From JAUXEH01 sp965602945 (GTDB taxonomy: Bacteria > Acidobacteriota > Aminicenantia > Aminicenantales > Aminicenantaceae), in contig CBFDBC010000005.1 of assembly GCA_965602945.1 (NCBI GenBank), positions 1 to 44,179 on the forward strand: 44,179 nucleotides of DNA. Reading direction: 5' to 3'. The translations under genes were made by a program, and so were the position numbers. A model generated the notes under the pieces. It saw only the letters and a list, made by a program, of their open reading frames with translations. It ran no database searches and had not been told where the DNA came from. Below, in pieces: positions 1-7,748 of this stretch; position 1 is the first letter of the stretch; each line of letters starts with the position of its first letter.

Positions 1-28
1 GAGTAAGATTAAAGCTCAAATGTCGGCA

Positions 29-77
29 GCTAACAATGCGCTTCACCTGACCGCTATCCCGCTACGCTCCATAGCGG
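29..77 (+). other. attC-like half-site at the contig edge
   Basis: The stretch begins with a core that looks like the R'' side of an integron attC site (GCTAACAATGCGCTTCA, 29-45). A perfect 7-bp inverted repeat follows: CCGCTAT at 51-57 and ATAGCGG at 71-77, with a 13-nt loop. A complete attC would continue with the complement of 31-50 and end in GTTAG. Instead the sequence runs straight into helicase coding sequence at about 71-77. Only half a site is present and no integrase or cassette is visible. It is probably a fragment joined during assembly, or chance similarity. Confidence 0.35.
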
Positions 78-148
78 CGCGCGGGCTTGACGTCGAGGGC
101 ATCACGCACGTCGTGAACTTTGACATCCCCAACACCTCCGACGACTAC
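72..148 (+). pseudogene. DEAD-box RNA helicase fragment (chimeric)
   Basis: In the frame that continues into TolB, the residues IAARGLDVEGITHVVNFD followed by IPNTSDDY match the motif V region of RhlE-type DEAD-box helicases. That region normally leads into the HRIGRT motif VI. Here the reading frame changes identity after DDY and becomes a TolB propeller. No helicase sequence lies before about position 71. The fragment covers roughly 25 codons and cannot work as a helicase. I read it as a chimeric join at a contig end rather than a real gene fusion. Confidence 0.7.
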
Positions 149-832
149 ATGCCGGCCTGGTCGGCCGACGGCCGCAGCATCGCTTACACCGCCTACGAGG
201 GCACATCGGCCAGGCTTTACCTCCTCCACCCCTACGAGGGCAGCCGCGACCTCGTCTTCGACCAGGGGACCAGCTTCAGCCCCAGTTTCTCGGCAGACGG
301 CAAGCTGCTGGCGTTCTGTTCCCAGGAGGACCAGTCCAACACGGATATCTACGTGGCATCCAGCGACGGCCGGGATCCGCGGCGCATCACGTTCAGCAAG
401 GCGGCCGACACGGCCCCCACCTGGGCCCCCACCAACCGGGAGATCGCGTTCACATCCGACCGCCTGGGAACTCCCCAGATCTTTATCATGGACCGGGAGG
501 GATCCAACGTCCGCCGGGTCAGCTTCGGCGCCACGTATCATGACGGCCCCGCCTGGGCTCCCACAGGAGACCGCATCGTATATGTCGGCCGTGTCGAGGC
601 CGTGTTCGACATGTACGTTCTGGACCTCAGGTCGAACGAGATCATGAAGCTCACGGAAGGCTATGCTCGCAACGAGTTCCCCTGCTGGTCGCCGGACGGC
701 CGCCACATCCTGTTCCAGTCCAACCGCTACGGCAGCACTAATCAGATCTTCTCCGTCGACTATGACGGGAAGAACACCCGGCAGCTCACATCCAAAGGGC
801 AGAACAAGCTCCCGGACTGGGCCCGGAAATGA
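145..832 (+). CDS. tolB: TolB, C-terminal part (5' end missing)
   Basis: This is the C-terminal beta-propeller of the periplasmic Tol-Pal protein TolB, which contacts Pal and helps maintain the outer membrane and constriction during division. About 225 residues remain, against roughly 430 in a full protein. Repeated blade motifs are visible: PAWSADGRSIAY, PSFSADGKLLAF, PTWAPTNREIAF, PAWAPTGDRIVY and PCWSPDGRHILF. The amino-terminal domain and signal peptide are absent because sequence before about 145 belongs to a helicase fragment. Pal and CpoB follow on the same strand, the usual Tol-Pal order. The open frame runs back to an ATG at 20, but that start is an artefact of the join. Confidence 0.85.
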
Positions 833-868
833 AGATCGATGATAGGATGCGAATCCGGACCCCGGCAG

Positions 869-891
869 GGACCGGGGGAACGATCCGGTCC
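869..891 (+). other. Hairpin between tolB and pal
   Basis: GGACCGG (869-875) and CCGGTCC (885-891) form a perfect 7-bp stem with a 9-nt loop, 37 bases after the tolB stop. No U-tract follows, so it is not a standard intrinsic terminator. It may attenuate read-through into pal, which has its own promoter. Confidence 0.35.
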
Positions 892-941
892 TGAGTCGAA
901 AATGTCGGGCTCTGATATTATTTGTGAATAGTCCGGGATAT

Positions 942-972
942 TTGACAATAAAAATGTTACATTGTATATAAT
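942..972 (+). promoter_or_regulatory. Sigma70-like promoter of pal
   Basis: A perfect -35 TTGACA lies at 942-947. It is followed by TATATA at 965-970 (17-bp spacer), overlapping TATAAT at 967-972 (19-bp spacer). The surroundings are AT-rich in a GC-rich contig. Transcription would start near 978, giving a leader of about 48 nt with AAAGGAG before the pal ATG. This suggests pal-cpoB-ssb can be expressed separately from tolB. Confidence 0.75.
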
Positions 973-1025
973 GTTTTCAAACACATGAGAAGATACACGA
1001 ATCAATCCCACCCAAAGGAGAAACC

Positions 1026-1574
1026 ATGAAAAAACTTCTCATCCTGTCCATTGCCTGTCTTCTGGTATTTTCGTTCGTAACGTCCTGCAAGAAAAAGGTC
1101 GAGCAGGCCCCGCCGCCGCCGCCGCAGGTCAAAGAGCAGCCCCCGATGGAGAAGGTGGAACAGCCCCCGGCCAAGCCACCCGTGCTCACTGAGCAAGAGA
1201 TTTTCGAGCGGAAGACTCTGGAAGAACTCAATGCCGAGAAACCCATGGGCATGATCCATTTCGACTATGACAAGTTCTTTATCCGGGATGACGCCAAATC
1301 CACCCTGGAAGCCAACGCCGCCTTTCTGAAAAAGTGGAGATCCGTGAACCTCCTGATCGAAGGCCACTGCGACGAAAGAGGGACCGAAGAATACAACCTG
1401 GCTCTCGGAGAAAAACGCGCCAAGAGCACCTACGATTACCTGATCTCCCTGGGGATCTCCTCCGGCAGGCTCAAGATCATTTCCTACGGAAAGAGCCAGC
1501 CTGTCGACATGGGGCACAACGAGATCGCCTGGCAGAAAAACCGACGCGCGCAGTTCACGATCATCGAGAAATAA
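1026..1574 (+). CDS. pal: Pal, peptidoglycan-associated lipoprotein
   Basis: Outer-membrane lipoprotein that binds peptidoglycan and tethers the outer membrane with TolB. The 182-residue product starts with a lipoprotein signal peptide ending in a lipobox (FVTSC, lipidated Cys21). A Pro/Gln/Glu-rich linker of about 45 residues follows. The OmpA-like domain fills the C-terminal half, with the conserved IEGHCDERGTEEYNLALGEKRA segment (peptidoglycan-binding Asp and Arg). AAAGGAG sits 6 nt before the ATG. Length and motifs are typical. cpoB starts 10 nt downstream. Confidence 0.95.
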   Translation: MKKLLILSIACLLVFSFVTSCKKKVEQAPPPPPQVKEQPPMEKVEQPPAKPPVLTEQEIFERKTLEELNAEKPMGMIHFDYDKFFIRDDAKSTLEANAAFLKKWRSVNLLIEGHCDERGTEEYNLALGEKRAKSTYDYLISLGISSGRLKIISYGKSQPVDMGHNEIAWQKNRRAQFTIIEK

Positions 1575-1584
1575 TACAGCTGTC

Positions 1585-2460
1585 ATGCTGCAGCGGCTCC
1601 TCTCCGGCTTCGTCGTTCTCTCCCTCTGCACAGGTCTGCCCCTGGCAGCCCAAAGGGAAAAGAAGGTCTACGAACTCATATACCAGGATATCCAGGCCAT
1701 CAAGCAGCAGCTCCTGGAACTGAATCAGCGGGTGCAGCAGAACAGCGACGACATCCGGATCCTGGCGGAGCAGCTGGGCGAGATCCTCCGGCTTTCCCGC
1801 GATTCCCGGACGGAATTTGCGAACTTCCAGGCGGGACAGAAAGACCTTCCCGCCCAGTACCGGATCCTTCTGCAGAGATATGACGGGATCAGGGCTGAGC
1901 TGGCCCGTATCACCGAAATGCTCATCGAGATCCAGCACAGCGCACCGCCACCGGCGGAATCCGGGGAAGAACAACCCGATTCAGAACCGACGCAGGAGCA
2001 GGAGGGCGCCGGTGAGGTGGTGGGGACTGAGGAGATGGGAGAGCCACCCGAGAAGCCCAGGACCACACTTCCGCCTAACCTCTCCCCGCAGGAAGTCTAC
2101 ACCATGGCCCGGTCGGACTACCTGAAGGGAAACTTCCAGCTGGCCATCGAAGGATTCAGCATGTATCAAGAGCACTTCTCCGACAGCCCCCTGGTCGACA
2201 ATGCCCTTTACTGGATCGGGGAGTGCAATTTCAGCCAGGAAAATTACGAGGAAGCCATCGCCCGGTTCAACGATCTGATCCTGAGCTATCCGGGAGGCGA
2301 CAAGATCGCGGCCGCATATTTGAAGAAGGGCATCAGCCTTGCCCGGCTGGATAAGACGGACGAAGCCCTGGCCGTGCTTAAGTTGATGGTGAGCAAGTTT
2401 CCGATGGAAGAGGAAGCCGAGATCGCGCGGAGACAAATCCAAGAATTGGAAAAACGATAA
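1585..2460 (+). CDS. cpoB: CpoB/YbgF, Tol-Pal-associated periplasmic TPR protein
   Basis: Periplasmic coordinator of cell-wall synthesis and outer-membrane constriction, encoded as usual after pal. The 291-residue product has a signal peptide (about residues 1-22, ending in PLAAQ). A Gln/Glu/Arg-rich coiled coil follows (about 25-120), typical of the trimerising N-terminus, then an acidic Pro/Glu linker (about 120-160). The C-terminal domain is built of TPR-type helices (AMARSDYLKGNFQLAIEGF-like repeats, about 168-290). There is no clear Shine-Dalgarno before the ATG, so translation may be coupled to pal. The stop overlaps the ssb start (TAATG). Confidence 0.88.
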   Translation: MLQRLLSGFVVLSLCTGLPLAAQREKKVYELIYQDIQAIKQQLLELNQRVQQNSDDIRILAEQLGEILRLSRDSRTEFANFQAGQKDLPAQYRILLQRYDGIRAELARITEMLIEIQHSAPPPAESGEEQPDSEPTQEQEGAGEVVGTEEMGEPPEKPRTTLPPNLSPQEVYTMARSDYLKGNFQLAIEGFSMYQEHFSDSPLVDNALYWIGECNFSQENYEEAIARFNDLILSYPGGDKIAAAYLKKGISLARLDKTDEALAVLKLMVSKFPMEEEAEIARRQIQELEKR

Positions 2461-2924
2461 TGAGAGACGTCAACAGTTTTAATAGAGTCATCCTGATCGG
2501 CCGCCTGGGCCAGAACCCGGAACTCAGGTACATCCCACAGACGGACAGGGCCGTGGCCAACTTCTCCCTCGCCACCAACGAACGGGCCTTCAGCCCCGGG
2601 GGGGGAGACAGCGAGATTCGGACCGAATGGCACAGGATCGTCGCCTGGGGAAAACAGGCGGAATTCTGTGAAAAATACCTCACCAAAGGAAAGCAGATCC
2701 TGGTCGAGGGCCGCCTGCGTACGGAGAAATGGCAGGACCGCGACGGGAATCCGCGCAGCACAACCAAGGTGCATGCGTTGACGATCACACTGCTGGGCCG
2801 GCGTGAGGAGTCGGCGGACGGCGAACCCTATAGAGGACCCTCCCCCGGCACCGACAATATCCCCTCCGAATCGAATGCCATGCCGGACATAAAGCCCGGT
2901 GACGACGATGACGTCCCATTCTGA
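2460..2924 (+). CDS. ssb: Single-stranded DNA-binding protein SSB
   Basis: Binds and protects single-stranded DNA in replication and repair. The 154-residue product has an N-terminal OB fold (about 1-115) with SSB hallmarks: FNRVILIGRLGQNPELRY at the start, then EWHRIVAWGKQAE and KGKQILVEGRLRTEKWQDRDG. A flexible Gly/Pro/Asp linker leads to the acidic tip DDDDVPF, the conserved partner-docking tail. The start overlaps the cpoB stop (TAATG). Placement after Tol-Pal genes is unusual compared with E. coli. Confidence 0.95.
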   Translation: MRDVNSFNRVILIGRLGQNPELRYIPQTDRAVANFSLATNERAFSPGGGDSEIRTEWHRIVAWGKQAEFCEKYLTKGKQILVEGRLRTEKWQDRDGNPRSTTKVHALTITLLGRREESADGEPYRGPSPGTDNIPSESNAMPDIKPGDDDDVPF

Positions 2925-3294
2925 TTCTCCCGAAGAGAAAGACTATCGCGCCCAAATCCAGGAGGACATCCGGCCATGGGGAAAATTCCGTTCCTTTCCC
3001 CATGCTTCCGCCGGCAGCCTGAAGATCATCACAGTGGACCCGGGTGGCTCCCTATCCCTGCAGTACCATAACCGGCGCAGTGAATTCTGGGTGGTGCTCG
3101 ATCCCGGCCTGGAGATAACGGTGAGTGAAAGGACCTGGGAACCCCTCCCCGACGAAGAGATCTATATCCCGGCCAAGGCCCCACACCGCCTGCGCTGTAC
3201 CGGCGAAAAACCGGCCCGCATCATGGAGATCTGGCTGGGCGATTCCAGCGAGGAGGATATCGTCCGGCTCGAGGACGTGTACGGCCGAACCTGA
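2908..3294 (+). CDS. Small cupin, mannose-6-phosphate isomerase type II-like
   Basis: A single-domain cupin of about 128 residues resembling the C-terminal isomerase half of bifunctional mannose-1-phosphate guanylyltransferase/phosphomannose isomerase. Visible features are RPWGKFRSF, then ITVDPGGSLSLQYHNRRSEFWVV with metal-binding His/Glu, and a later IPAKAPHRLRC with the third His. It may interconvert mannose-6-P and fructose-6-P, but stand-alone cupins of this type are often uncharacterised. The start could be the GTG at 2899 or the ATG at 2908; both overlap the end of ssb. It ends tail to tail with EI, with no base between the two stop codons. Confidence 0.75.
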   Translation: MTSHSDSPEEKDYRAQIQEDIRPWGKFRSFPHASAGSLKIITVDPGGSLSLQYHNRRSEFWVVLDPGLEITVSERTWEPLPDEEIYIPAKAPHRLRCTGEKPARIMEIWLGDSSEEDIVRLEDVYGRT

Positions 3295-5067
3295 TCAAGC
3301 TGAGGGATACTCGCCCCCCATCAGCAGGGCGGTTGGGTGCTTGACTAAAACCTTCTCCAGAATATGCTCTTCGATCTCCTGAGCCGTCTTCAAGGTCAGG
3401 GCCCGGTGAACGATCTTCCGGGCGGTTCCATGTTCGATCGAACGAAGGACTCGTTTGATCCGGGGGATGAAGATGGGATTCATGCTGAAATTCTTCAAGC
3501 CCAGGCCCAGGAGCACGATGGCGCACAGAGGGTCGGCGGCCATTTCGCCACAAACCGTGACCTCCATGTCCACCTTTTTTGCTGAATCGATTATGAACTT
3601 GAGCAGCCTCAGCACCGAGGGATGCAGCGGTTTGAACAGATAAGATACCAGCTCATTGGAACGGTCAACCGCCAGATAATACTGGATGAGGTCGTTGGTA
3701 CCGATGCTGAGGTAGTCCACTTCCCTGACGATCTTGTCCGTGATGGCCGCAGCAGCCGGCACCTCGATCATGACTCCGAGAGGGACGTCCTCATCGAACG
3801 CAACCCGCTCCTGCCTGAGCTCCCCCTGCACCTCCCGGAGCATGATCTTCACCTCCTGAACCTCCTCCAGCTCGGTGATCATGGGAATCAGGATGCTGAT
3901 ATTCTTCGATACGCTGGCCCGCAGGATGGCCCGAAGCTGAATCCTGAAGATCTCGCGGTCTCGCAGAGAAAAGCGGATCGCACGCAGCCCCAGGGCCGGG
4001 TTGGGCTCTTTCTCGATATTCAACTGCGGTAGGTTCTTCTCACCCCCGATATCGATGGTGCGGATGTGCACGGGCAGGGGCGCCGCCTGCTGCGCGAGCT
4101 GGGAATAGATGCGGAAATGATCCTCCTCATCCGGGAGCTCGGGACTCTGAAAATATATGAACTCCGAACGGAAAAGTCCGATCCCCTCGGCCCCCATTGA
4201 TTGGGCCATTTTAACCTCTTCGGGCAGCTCGATGTTGGCCAGAGGGGTGAAGCGCACGCCGTCCAGGGTACGGGCCTCCAGTGCCGCGGTCTTCTGCAGC
4301 TCCCGGCGGTAATCATCATATTTTTTCTTCTTGCCGACATACTCCCTCCGGATTGCCAGAGGGGGATTGATGATAACCTCTCCATCGACGCCGTCCACGA
4401 TCACGGTGTCCCCGGCTTTTACATTCTGGGTGATATCTCGAAGACCCATCACCGCGGGGATGTTGAGCGAACGTGCCAGGATGGCGGTGTGCGATGTGGT
4501 CCCGCCCATGTCCAGGGCCACAGCCAGCACGTTGCCCCGGCTTAAGCGGGAGGCGGCTTCGGAGGGCAGCAGGTCATGGGCCACGAGTATGAGGTTCTTC
4601 CCTTCCTCTTTCCTGGGAGCCTCGGTGGGCTTCAGGTTGCGGTACAGCCTGGAGAGCACATCCGACACATCGGACATGCGTTGCTTGAAATACTCGTCGG
4701 ATATGGAATCGAAGATCCCCATGTATTTGTCATGCACCTGTGTGATGGCCCATTCGGAACGGAACAGATCCTTGTCTATCTTCTTATTCAGGCTCTGGAC
4801 CAGAGACTTATCCTCTAGAATCATAAGGTGCGATTCGAAGATGAAGGAATGGTCCTCTCCCAATTTTTTTCCGATCTTTTCTTTGATCAAAACCAACTGC
4901 GAGCGGGTCCGTTCTATCGCCGCCTTCAGCCTATCCAGTTCCTCTGCCGCCTGATCGGCCGCGATGGTGTCTTTCCTCGAGGAAAAGACTATTTTTTCGG
5001 TCAGGCGCACCTCACCGATCGCGATCCCGGGTGAAACTCCGGTCCCTCTCAGCCGAAAATATTCCAT
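3295..5067 (-). CDS. ptsI: PTS enzyme I (PEP-protein phosphotransferase)
   Basis: Cytoplasmic enzyme that takes phosphate from PEP and passes it to HPr. The 590-residue length is normal for EI. The N-terminal swivelling domain carries the phospho-histidine in GGTTSHTAI (His193). The C-terminal TIM barrel shows the PEP-site segments EGIGLFRSEFIYF, IEVPAAAAI, SIGTNDLIQYYLAVDR and VCGEMAADP. It is the last gene of an EIIA-Man-HPr-EI cluster, with its start 6 nt after the HPr stop. No EIIB or EIIC/D gene is in the window, so a regulatory role is likely. The gene converges on the cupin gene with no gap. Confidence 0.95.
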   Translation of the reverse strand: MEYFRLRGTGVSPGIAIGEVRLTEKIVFSSRKDTIAADQAAEELDRLKAAIERTRSQLVLIKEKIGKKLGEDHSFIFESHLMILEDKSLVQSLNKKIDKDLFRSEWAITQVHDKYMGIFDSISDEYFKQRMSDVSDVLSRLYRNLKPTEAPRKEEGKNLILVAHDLLPSEAASRLSRGNVLAVALDMGGTTSHTAILARSLNIPAVMGLRDITQNVKAGDTVIVDGVDGEVIINPPLAIRREYVGKKKKYDDYRRELQKTAALEARTLDGVRFTPLANIELPEEVKMAQSMGAEGIGLFRSEFIYFQSPELPDEEDHFRIYSQLAQQAAPLPVHIRTIDIGGEKNLPQLNIEKEPNPALGLRAIRFSLRDREIFRIQLRAILRASVSKNISILIPMITELEEVQEVKIMLREVQGELRQERVAFDEDVPLGVMIEVPAAAAITDKIVREVDYLSIGTNDLIQYYLAVDRSNELVSYLFKPLHPSVLRLLKFIIDSAKKVDMEVTVCGEMAADPLCAIVLLGLGLKNFSMNPIFIPRIKRVLRSIEHGTARKIVHRALTLKTAQEIEEHILEKVLVKHPTALLMGGEYPSA

Positions 5068-5073
5068 GGTCCT

Positions 5074-5343
5074 CTATTCATCTTCCTGGAAGCGGTCATC
5101 GATCAAACCGATCAGGGCTTCCGCGGCCTTGGCTTCATCCCGGCCCGACACCTTGAGTGTTATCTCGGATCCCTGAGTGGCAGCCAGGGTCAGGATGCCC
5201 AGGATGCTCTTCCCGTCGATCTCGTTCCCGTCCTTTTTGATCTTCACCGAGGACTCGAAGCGGTTAGCCAGGTTGACCAGTTTTACAGCCGCCCGGGCAT
5301 GCAGCCCGAGTTTGTTCTTAATCATCACGTTCTTTTCTATCAT
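5074..5343 (-). CDS. ptsH: HPr phosphocarrier protein
   Basis: Small phosphocarrier (89 residues) between EI and EIIA proteins. His15 in KLGLHARAAVKL is the EI-dependent phosphorylation site. Ser46 in DGKSILGILTLAA matches the regulatory serine phosphorylated by HPr kinase, and an hprK gene lies in the neighbouring cluster. Both sites are intact, so this HPr could carry both phosphate types. It lies 14 nt after the EIIA-Man stop. Confidence 0.95.
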   Translation of the reverse strand: MIEKNVMIKNKLGLHARAAVKLVNLANRFESSVKIKKDGNEIDGKSILGILTLAATQGSEITLKVSGRDEAKAAEALIGLIDDRFQEDE

Positions 5344-5357
5344 GGAATCTCTGATGA

Positions 5358-5762
5358 TCAGTTGTGAGTGCTGAGGAGCGCGCTGGCGAGATGAATGTTC
5401 TTCTGTCCCTGTTCGACCACTTTTTTTGCCACCTTTTTAAGATCATAGCTGCGCTGGAGCGAGACGAATTTGATGAGCATCGGCAGGTTGACTCCTGTCA
5501 CTATATCCACCTGGCCGTCCTTCAAAAAAGTGAAGCTCAGGTTGGACGGAGTCCCGCCGAACATATCGGTGAAGATCAGCACTCCGTTTTTCTGATCTAC
5601 ACGCTTCAGCGACTGGTTGATCTTTATTTTCGACTCCTCGACATCGTCGTACCAACCGATGGATATGGCCTCGATGTTGACCGCTTCACCCAGGATGATG
5701 TTCAGGGCGTTCAGGAGTTCCTCAGCCAGCTTTCCGTGGGAAACAATTATACCACCGATCAT
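5358..5762 (-). CDS. PTS EIIA, mannose family
   Basis: A stand-alone EIIA-Man domain (about 134 residues). The start MIGGIIVSHGKLAEELL places the phospho-acceptor at His9, as expected of the family. DMFGGTPSNLSF is the second signature. The frame is open upstream to 5807, but the ATG at 5762 fits family length, is preceded by GGAG and lies downstream of a good promoter. No mannose-type IIB, IIC or IID is nearby, so the protein probably acts as a phosphorylation-dependent regulator rather than in sugar uptake. Confidence 0.88.
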   Translation of the reverse strand: MIGGIIVSHGKLAEELLNALNIILGEAVNIEAISIGWYDDVEESKIKINQSLKRVDQKNGVLIFTDMFGGTPSNLSFTFLKDGQVDIVTGVNLPMLIKFVSLQRSYDLKKVAKKVVEQGQKNIHLASALLSTHN

Positions 5763-5775
5763 CTCGTCACTCCGA

Positions 5776-5790
5776 GGGACCATCGGTCCC
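5776..5790 (-). promoter_or_regulatory. Leader hairpin before EIIA-Man
   Basis: A perfect 6-bp stem (GGGACC/GGTCCC) with a 3-nt loop lies in the predicted leader of the EIIA-Man mRNA, immediately before the GGAG ribosome site. It could modulate translation start, but no riboswitch class is recognisable. Confidence 0.4.
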
Positions 5791-5815
5791 GATGTGCGTA
5801 AGGCCACTCGTCCTC

Positions 5816-5844
5816 ACTTTACATAAATCTTCCCCCTTTATCAA
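5816..5844 (-). promoter_or_regulatory. Sigma70-like promoter of the EIIA-Man-HPr-EI cluster
   Basis: On the minus strand, TTGATA (5844-5839) and TAAAGT (5821-5816) are separated by 17 bp. Transcription would begin near 5809, about 47 nt before the chosen start at 5762. Together with the 188-bp gap after rapZ, it suggests the three PTS genes form their own unit. Confidence 0.6.
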
Positions 5845-5950
5845 GGCCATCCAATCCACCCGGAAATGACGTTCAATAACGCAGAAGGTGCTGTGAGATC
5901 GGCGCGCCCGAAGGGTAAAGAGTGTCGACAGTCTTTATGAATAATTCAGG

Positions 5951-6826
5951 TTATTTGAAGAGGTCACGATGGTTAACTTGTATCTTGTAATTCGTATCTT
6001 TGAGATGCTCCCCCAGTGTCTCTGCCAGGGCCACGGAACGGTGCTTCCCTCCGGTGCATCCCACGGCTACCGTGACATAACTTTTACCTTCCTCGACAAA
6101 GTTGGGCATCATGTAGTCGACGAAGCGGAACATTTCCTTAACAAAACGCTTCGTCTCCGGCGCCTCCATCACATAGGCGCGCACCTTCGCGTTCTTCCCC
6201 GTCTTTTGCCGCAGCTCGTCCACATAGAAGGGGTTGGGCAGAAACCGCGTGTCGAAGACAAGGTCAGAATCCATGGGGAGGCCGTATTTGTACCCGAAGC
6301 TGACGACCATCACCTGCATTTTGGCAGTGGACAGCCGGGAAAACCTTCTGGACAAAATTTTTTTCAGATCATTTATATGGGTGTCGGTGGTATTGATGAC
6401 CTCGTCCGCCAGGTTCTTTATCTCGGACAGTTGTTTCCGCTCCAACACCACGCTTTCCCGGATAGAGCCGCTGTCCTTGATCGGATGCGGCCGCCGGCTT
6501 TCACTGAATCTTTTGATGAGAGACTCGTCGGAAGCATCCAGAAAAATAACGCGGGGATGGATATCCTGCCGGATCCGGCTCAGGACCTTGGGGAATTCGG
6601 TCACGAACCCGGCCTCCCGGATGTCCACGGTCAAGGCCACTTTCTCGATCTCGACTTCACGCCTCTTCCAGAGGTCGACAAAACTGGGGATCAGCTTGGT
6701 AGGCAGGTTGTCCAGGCAGTAATATCCAAAATCCTCCAAAAAGCGGCTGACCGAGGTCTTGCCCGATCCCGAGAGGCCGGTGATGATCAAGAACCTGTCT
6801 TCAAGCATTTTCTTCACCTTAGCCAT
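5951..6826 (-). CDS. rapZ: RapZ/YvcJ-type P-loop protein
   Basis: Nucleotide-binding protein of the RapZ (RNase adapter) family, which in Enterobacteria controls GlmS through small RNAs and binds metabolites; the role elsewhere is less clear. The 291-residue product has an N-terminal P-loop GLSGSGKT and the C-terminal signature VAVGCTGGKHRSV. The frame is open to 6871, but the ATG at 6826 lies 1 nt after the hprK stop and gives the family N-terminus. It closes the ptsN-hprK-rapZ group, the common PTS-Ntr arrangement. Confidence 0.93.
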   Translation of the reverse strand: MAKVKKMLEDRFLIITGLSGSGKTSVSRFLEDFGYYCLDNLPTKLIPSFVDLWKRREVEIEKVALTVDIREAGFVTEFPKVLSRIRQDIHPRVIFLDASDESLIKRFSESRRPHPIKDSGSIRESVVLERKQLSEIKNLADEVINTTDTHINDLKKILSRRFSRLSTAKMQVMVVSFGYKYGLPMDSDLVFDTRFLPNPFYVDELRQKTGKNAKVRAYVMEAPETKRFVKEMFRFVDYMMPNFVEEGKSYVTVAVGCTGGKHRSVALAETLGEHLKDTNYKIQVNHRDLFK

Positions 6827-6827
6827 T

Positions 6828-7748
6828 TTAACGGGTCGACAGGGCACGGTCCAGGCGCCGGGCGATCTCACGCGGCGCGTGATACCCTTTCTTCCTCAGG
6901 ATGTGGACCTTGCAGGCCACTTCGATCAGGGTGGCGATGGTACGGCCCGGAGCCACCGGGATGGTGACCTGGGGCACCGCAACGCCCAGGATCTCGGTCT
7001 TTTCGGGCGTCTCCAGCCCCAGCCGGTCGTACTCTTTGCCGGGCTCCCACCGTTCCAGGTAGATGCCCAGATCGATCTCTGACCGGCGGCAGATCGCGGA
7101 GGCTCCGAATATCTGCTCTATGTTGATGATGCTCAGTCCTCGGATCTCCATGAAGTTCTGGCTCAAGGCCGGTGCGGAGCCCAAGAGCGTGCCCGCCGCA
7201 CTCTTCCTGATCTGGGTCACATCGTCCGACACGAATCTGTGGCCGCGCGAGACCAGCTCCAGGGCGCTCTCGCTTTTTCCCACACCGCTGTCCCCCATGA
7301 TCAGAATGCCCAGACCGAAGAGCTGTAAAAGGCCTCCGGATACCACGATGCGGTTCGGGAAAAAATCGGAGAGGATCCGGCGTACCCCTTCGACGCAATG
7401 CTTTTTTGAGAGGGGTGAACGAAAAACAGCGACCTTGTACCGTCGAGCCGGGGCCTCGGCCTCATCCGGGACTTCCATTCCGGCCGCGAAGATCACACTG
7501 GCGACGCCTTTCCTGAAACTTTCGGTGAACCGGGCACTCCGCTCTTCCGGTGAGAGGCGGACGAGTGCCTCCATCTCCTCATGATCCCAGACCTGAAGAT
7601 TGGAAAAAATCCGGCCGGAGGCATCTGCCTTGATTTTCTTTGGGAAACCGACTTCCTGGAACAGGGCCTCCAAACGGAGGGCCTCCCGGGCCTTAGAGAA
7701 AAAATCCTTAACATTTGCAGGGGAGGCATCCGCTGTCCGGTTATTCAT
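6828..7748 (-). CDS. hprK: HPr kinase/phosphorylase
   Basis: Bifunctional enzyme that phosphorylates or dephosphorylates the regulatory serine of HPr. The 306-residue, two-domain product has Walker A GDSGVGKS (152-159), the RGHRFVSDDV aspartates, and the family signature MEIRGLSIINIEQIFG. The usual His about 15 residues before the P-loop (in HGVLVDVYG-like sequences) is Ser here (VVSGGLLQLFG). It overlaps the ptsN end by 8 bp. The target HPr with Ser46 is encoded about 1.5 kb downstream in the same direction. Confidence 0.93.
   Translation of the reverse strand: MNNRTADASPANVKDFFSKAREALRLEALFQEVGFPKKIKADASGRIFSNLQVWDHEEMEALVRLSPEERSARFTESFRKGVASVIFAAGMEVPDEAEAPARRYKVAVFRSPLSKKHCVEGVRRILSDFFPNRIVVSGGLLQLFGLGILIMGDSGVGKSESALELVSRGHRFVSDDVTQIRKSAAGTLLGSAPALSQNFMEIRGLSIINIEQIFGASAICRRSEIDLGIYLERWEPGKEYDRLGLETPEKTEILGVAVPQVTIPVAPGRTIATLIEVACKVHILRKKGYHAPREIARRLDRALSTR

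Noticed and set aside
20..832. A genuine helicase-TolB fusion gene
   Set aside because: Only about 25 helicase codons are present, they stop mid-motif, and the TolB part lacks its N-terminal domain and signal peptide; a chimeric join explains it better.
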